A DNA stretch of 14,958 nt from Treponema sp. (GTDB taxonomy: Bacteria > Spirochaetota > Spirochaetia > Treponematales > Breznakiellaceae), in the NCBI GenBank assembly GCA_031254175.1, contig JAIRUY010000137.1:1-14958 (forward strand), given 5' to 3'. Under the pieces are notes generated by a model. It made no database searches and was not told the origin of the DNA. It was given only the letters and a program-made list of their open reading frames with translations. The first letter of the stretch is position 1. The number at the start of each line of letters is the position of its first letter. The position numbers and the translations under genes were made by a program. Positions 14,821-14,958 of the stretch are shown in pieces.

Positions 14821-14958
14821 TTACTCATCGCTTAATTCAAAAAGCAGGTTATCAATTTCTGCAATAAGGTTTTTTCCTGTTACGCTAATTTTTCTGTCCA
14901 TCATGCCTGAAAAAATACGCAGGGATTCGCCCAATAATTCACCAAAAGCGCCCGGCAT
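14821..14958 (-). CDS. C-terminal part (or whole) of a short unrecognised protein
   Basis: This reverse-strand frame ends with TAA at 14823-14821 and stays open to the right edge, 45 codons in all. Its translation looks coding: FGELLGESLRIFSGMMDRK, then KNLIAEIDNLLFELSDE at the end, with amphipathic helical character and codon use like its neighbours. The last three bases of the window read as an ATG on this strand, so the gene could begin exactly there. Equally, this could be an internal methionine of a longer protein, since its ribosome site would lie outside. I recognise no family. Confidence 0.5.
   Translation of the reverse strand: MPGAFGELLGESLRIFSGMMDRKISVTGKNLIAEIDNLLFELSDE

Noticed and set aside
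14742..14867. Forward 41-codon frame after apbE with an AGGAAG-like site
   Set aside because: It overlaps the reverse frame at the right edge, shows no family features, and its ribosome site is very close to the ATG. It is possible but unsupported.

Overview
The window looks like a chromosomal segment of a spirochaete, most likely Treponema or a close relative. The basis is family-level resemblance: relaxed spirochaete-type lipoboxes, a DPE2-like 4-alpha-glucanotransferase, an ApbE lipoprotein resembling treponemal Ftp, an orphan FliL-like protein, and many unrecognised envelope proteins beside core genes. By eye the base composition is moderately AT-rich. I see no insertion sequence, phage gene, tRNA, rRNA or CRISPR array, and the genes are packed very tightly.

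Left part (1-4578). A truncated reverse-strand gene runs off the left edge; it is probably the N-terminus of an AAA-type ATPase. Upstream of it on the same strand is a malQ-type glucanotransferase gene. The malQ promoter carries a 20-bp palindrome. Divergent from malQ is a LysM-containing lipoprotein gene, followed closely by metK (S-adenosylmethionine synthetase).

Middle part (4575-11577). A four-gene reverse-strand array runs from 9193 down to 4575: a secreted LamG/fibronectin-III protein, an HDOD protein, a metallo-beta-lactamase-fold hydrolase, and an Ldh_2-family dehydrogenase. The first two genes overlap by GTGA and the last two are 15 bp apart. The array meets metK tail to tail with overlapping stop codons. 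uvrC is divergent from the array across only 30 bp. It in turn meets a small outer-membrane beta-barrel gene tail to tail, again with overlapping stops.

Right part (11693-14958). Five forward genes follow: a FliL-like single-pass membrane protein, a small three-helix membrane protein, an ECF sigma factor, a zinc-binding anti-sigma factor with two membrane helices, and an ApbE-type flavin transferase lipoprotein. The last four overlap or lie within about 20 bp of each other, so they form a probable envelope-stress or flavinylation operon. A reverse-strand reading frame of 45 codons occupies the right edge and may be the end of a longer gene.

The most interesting items are the ECF/ZAS/ApbE operon with its FliL-like neighbour, the LamG-HDOD-MBL-dehydrogenase array, the palindrome in the malQ promoter, and the repeated tail-to-tail stop-codon overlaps. 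Nothing proves a wholly new system. All functional calls come from reading motifs, without database searches.
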